Notes under the pieces: model-generated
What the model saw: the letters and a program-made list of their open reading frames with translations, nothing else
Database searches by the model: none
What the model was told of the DNA's origin: nothing
DNA from: Bacterioplanes sanyensis
Lineage (GTDB): Bacteria; Pseudomonadota; Gammaproteobacteria; Pseudomonadales; Oceanobacteraceae
NCBI RefSeq assembly: GCF_014652515.1
Contig: NZ_BMYY01000002.1
Coordinates: 389,450 to 453,449, forward strand
Length of the DNA: 64,000 nucleotides
Direction: 5' to 3'
Made by a program: the position numbers and the translations under genes
In this document: in pieces, positions 63,319-64,000 of the stretch
Numbering within the stretch: the stretch's first letter is position 1
Layout of the letters: each line of letters begins with the position of its first letter

Positions 63319-64000
63319 TTGCTAAACCTGATAGAAAGCCTGCTACGTGGAATCTCGGCGACGGGCATTGCTGATGCATTTATCGTGTCGATTTTCCTGA
63401 CGCTTGCGATCTCTCTTTACTTAAAACGCAGTAATCGCGGTCAGGGCTTTACTCACTATGCGCCAACTTTGCTGACGACCCTGGGTATTCTCGGCACCTT
63501 TGCGGGCATCATTGTAGGCCTGCTTGATTTTGATGTGAACAAGATAGAGCAAAGCATTCCGGCCCTGCTGGCGGGCTTAAAAACGGCGTTTATTACCAGT
63601 CTTATCGGAATGCTGGCGTCTATTTTTTATAAAGTGCTGGTGTCGAGTGGCTATTTAACAAAGGCGGTTGATCCCGCTTTGGATGAAGATCAGATCGGCG
63701 CAACGGATATTTACGCGGCGATTGTGCGCCAGGCGGATGAAATGGCTGTGCTTTCAAAAGCCATCGGCGGTGAGGAGGACTCCAGCCTATTAAGCCAGAT
63801 CAAGCTGATGCGTGCGGACATTACTGATAACCATAAATCGAGCCAGCGTGTACGTGAACTGATGGGCACAACACTGGTAGATATCCAGAATGATGTAGCG
63901 GCGCAGCAGGCTGAGTTTAAAGAGTTCCAAGAACGTTTATGGCGCAACCTGCAAGATTTTGCTGACATGTTGTCGAAGTCAGCGACCGAGACGGTGATTA
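63319..64000 (+). CDS. MotA/TolQ/ExbB proton-channel protein, ZorA-like, 3' end cut by window edge
   Basis: Starts at TTG (63319) 8 bases after AAGGAG; no in-frame ATG is available upstream. The first 227 residues show a transmembrane helix (ADAFIVSIFLTLAISLYL), then the MotA/ExbB-type pair LLTTLGILGTFAGIIVGLLDF and LLAGLKTAFITSLIGMLASIFY, followed from about residue 120 by a long charged helical tail. This layout, with two channel helices and an extended coiled tail, is that of ZorA in Zorya anti-phage systems. An ordinary MotA would lack the long tail. ZorB and the effector genes would lie beyond the window, so system type is unproven. Confidence 0.7.
   Translation, partial: MLNLIESLLRGISATGIADAFIVSIFLTLAISLYLKRSNRGQGFTHYAPTLLTTLGILGTFAGIIVGLLDFDVNKIEQSIPALLAGLKTAFITSLIGMLASIFYKVLVSSGYLTKAVDPALDEDQIGATDIYAAIVRQADEMAVLSKAIGGEEDSSLLSQIKLMRADITDNHKSSQRVRELMGTTLVDIQNDVAAQQAEFKEFQERLWRNLQDFADMLSKSATETVI

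Overview
The window is a chromosomal segment of a Gammaproteobacterium, most likely a Pseudomonas-related lineage (Pseudomonadales/Oceanospirillales type) rather than an enteric. Evidence for this is the gene order dksA-gluQ-(small ORF)-cbrA-cbrB-sRNA-pcnB-folK-panB-panC-panD-pgi, which I know from Pseudomonas. A second Pseudomonas-like block combines a cyclic-nucleotide-binding gene, two tandem Fur-type sRNAs and heme ABC transporter genes. The genus cannot be fixed from the sequence. Coding density is high and base composition even, except near 21.1-22.4 kb, 24.3-25.3 kb and 61.6-63.3 kb.

Layout: 0-4.3 kb is cell wall, ribosome and NAD/proline housekeeping on the minus strand (mrdA partial, rlmH, rsfS, nadD, proA). 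4.5-6.4 kb holds two translationally coupled membrane proteins with degenerate GGDEF-like domains. 6.4-11.2 kb is mixed (methyltransferase, DedA, DUF3549, YchJ, exported coiled-coil protein). 11.3-14.1 kb is dacA-ybeD-lipB plus a TorF-type porin. 14.1-18.8 kb is methionine salvage (mtnC, D, B, A) and pgi. 18.9-24.3 kb is pantothenate synthesis and folK-pcnB, split by a higBA toxin-antitoxin insertion. 24.3-29.8 kb is the CbrAB locus, with two predicted tandem CrcZ-like sRNAs, each with its own sigma54 promoter, upstream activator-type repeats and terminator. 29.8-33.3 kb is gluQ, dksA, an aminotransferase and sfsA. 33.3-36.5 kb is a Rieske protein, a heme-type ABC permease and ATPase, two Fur-box sRNAs in tandem (PrrF1/PrrF2-like) and a CbpA-like gene. 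37.1-39.5 kb is polB. 39.5-46.2 kb is an imelysin/di-heme cytochrome cluster with a Fur-box divergent control region. 46.3-57.6 kb contains HAD, DTW, FAD oxidase with cytochrome c, yibQ-ctpA-envC-gpmI, rhodanese, secB, hemH and a crotonase. 57.6-60.2 kb is a SulP transporter with a Blh-type metallo-hydrolase, followed by a pyroglutamyl-peptidase-like protein that carries Ser in place of the catalytic Cys. The last 2.4 kb is gene-poor and ends in the 5' part of a MotA/TolQ/ExbB-type gene resembling ZorA of Zorya anti-phage systems.

The most interesting content is regulatory RNA. CbrA/CbrB probably drives the two CA-motif sRNAs, which by analogy would sequester Hfq and relieve carbon catabolite repression. 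A Fur-controlled duplicated sRNA pair next to heme transport genes would give iron-sparing regulation, with a possible read-through long form. Both loci are predicted from promoter, motif and terminator structure plus synteny; neither could be confirmed by a search here.
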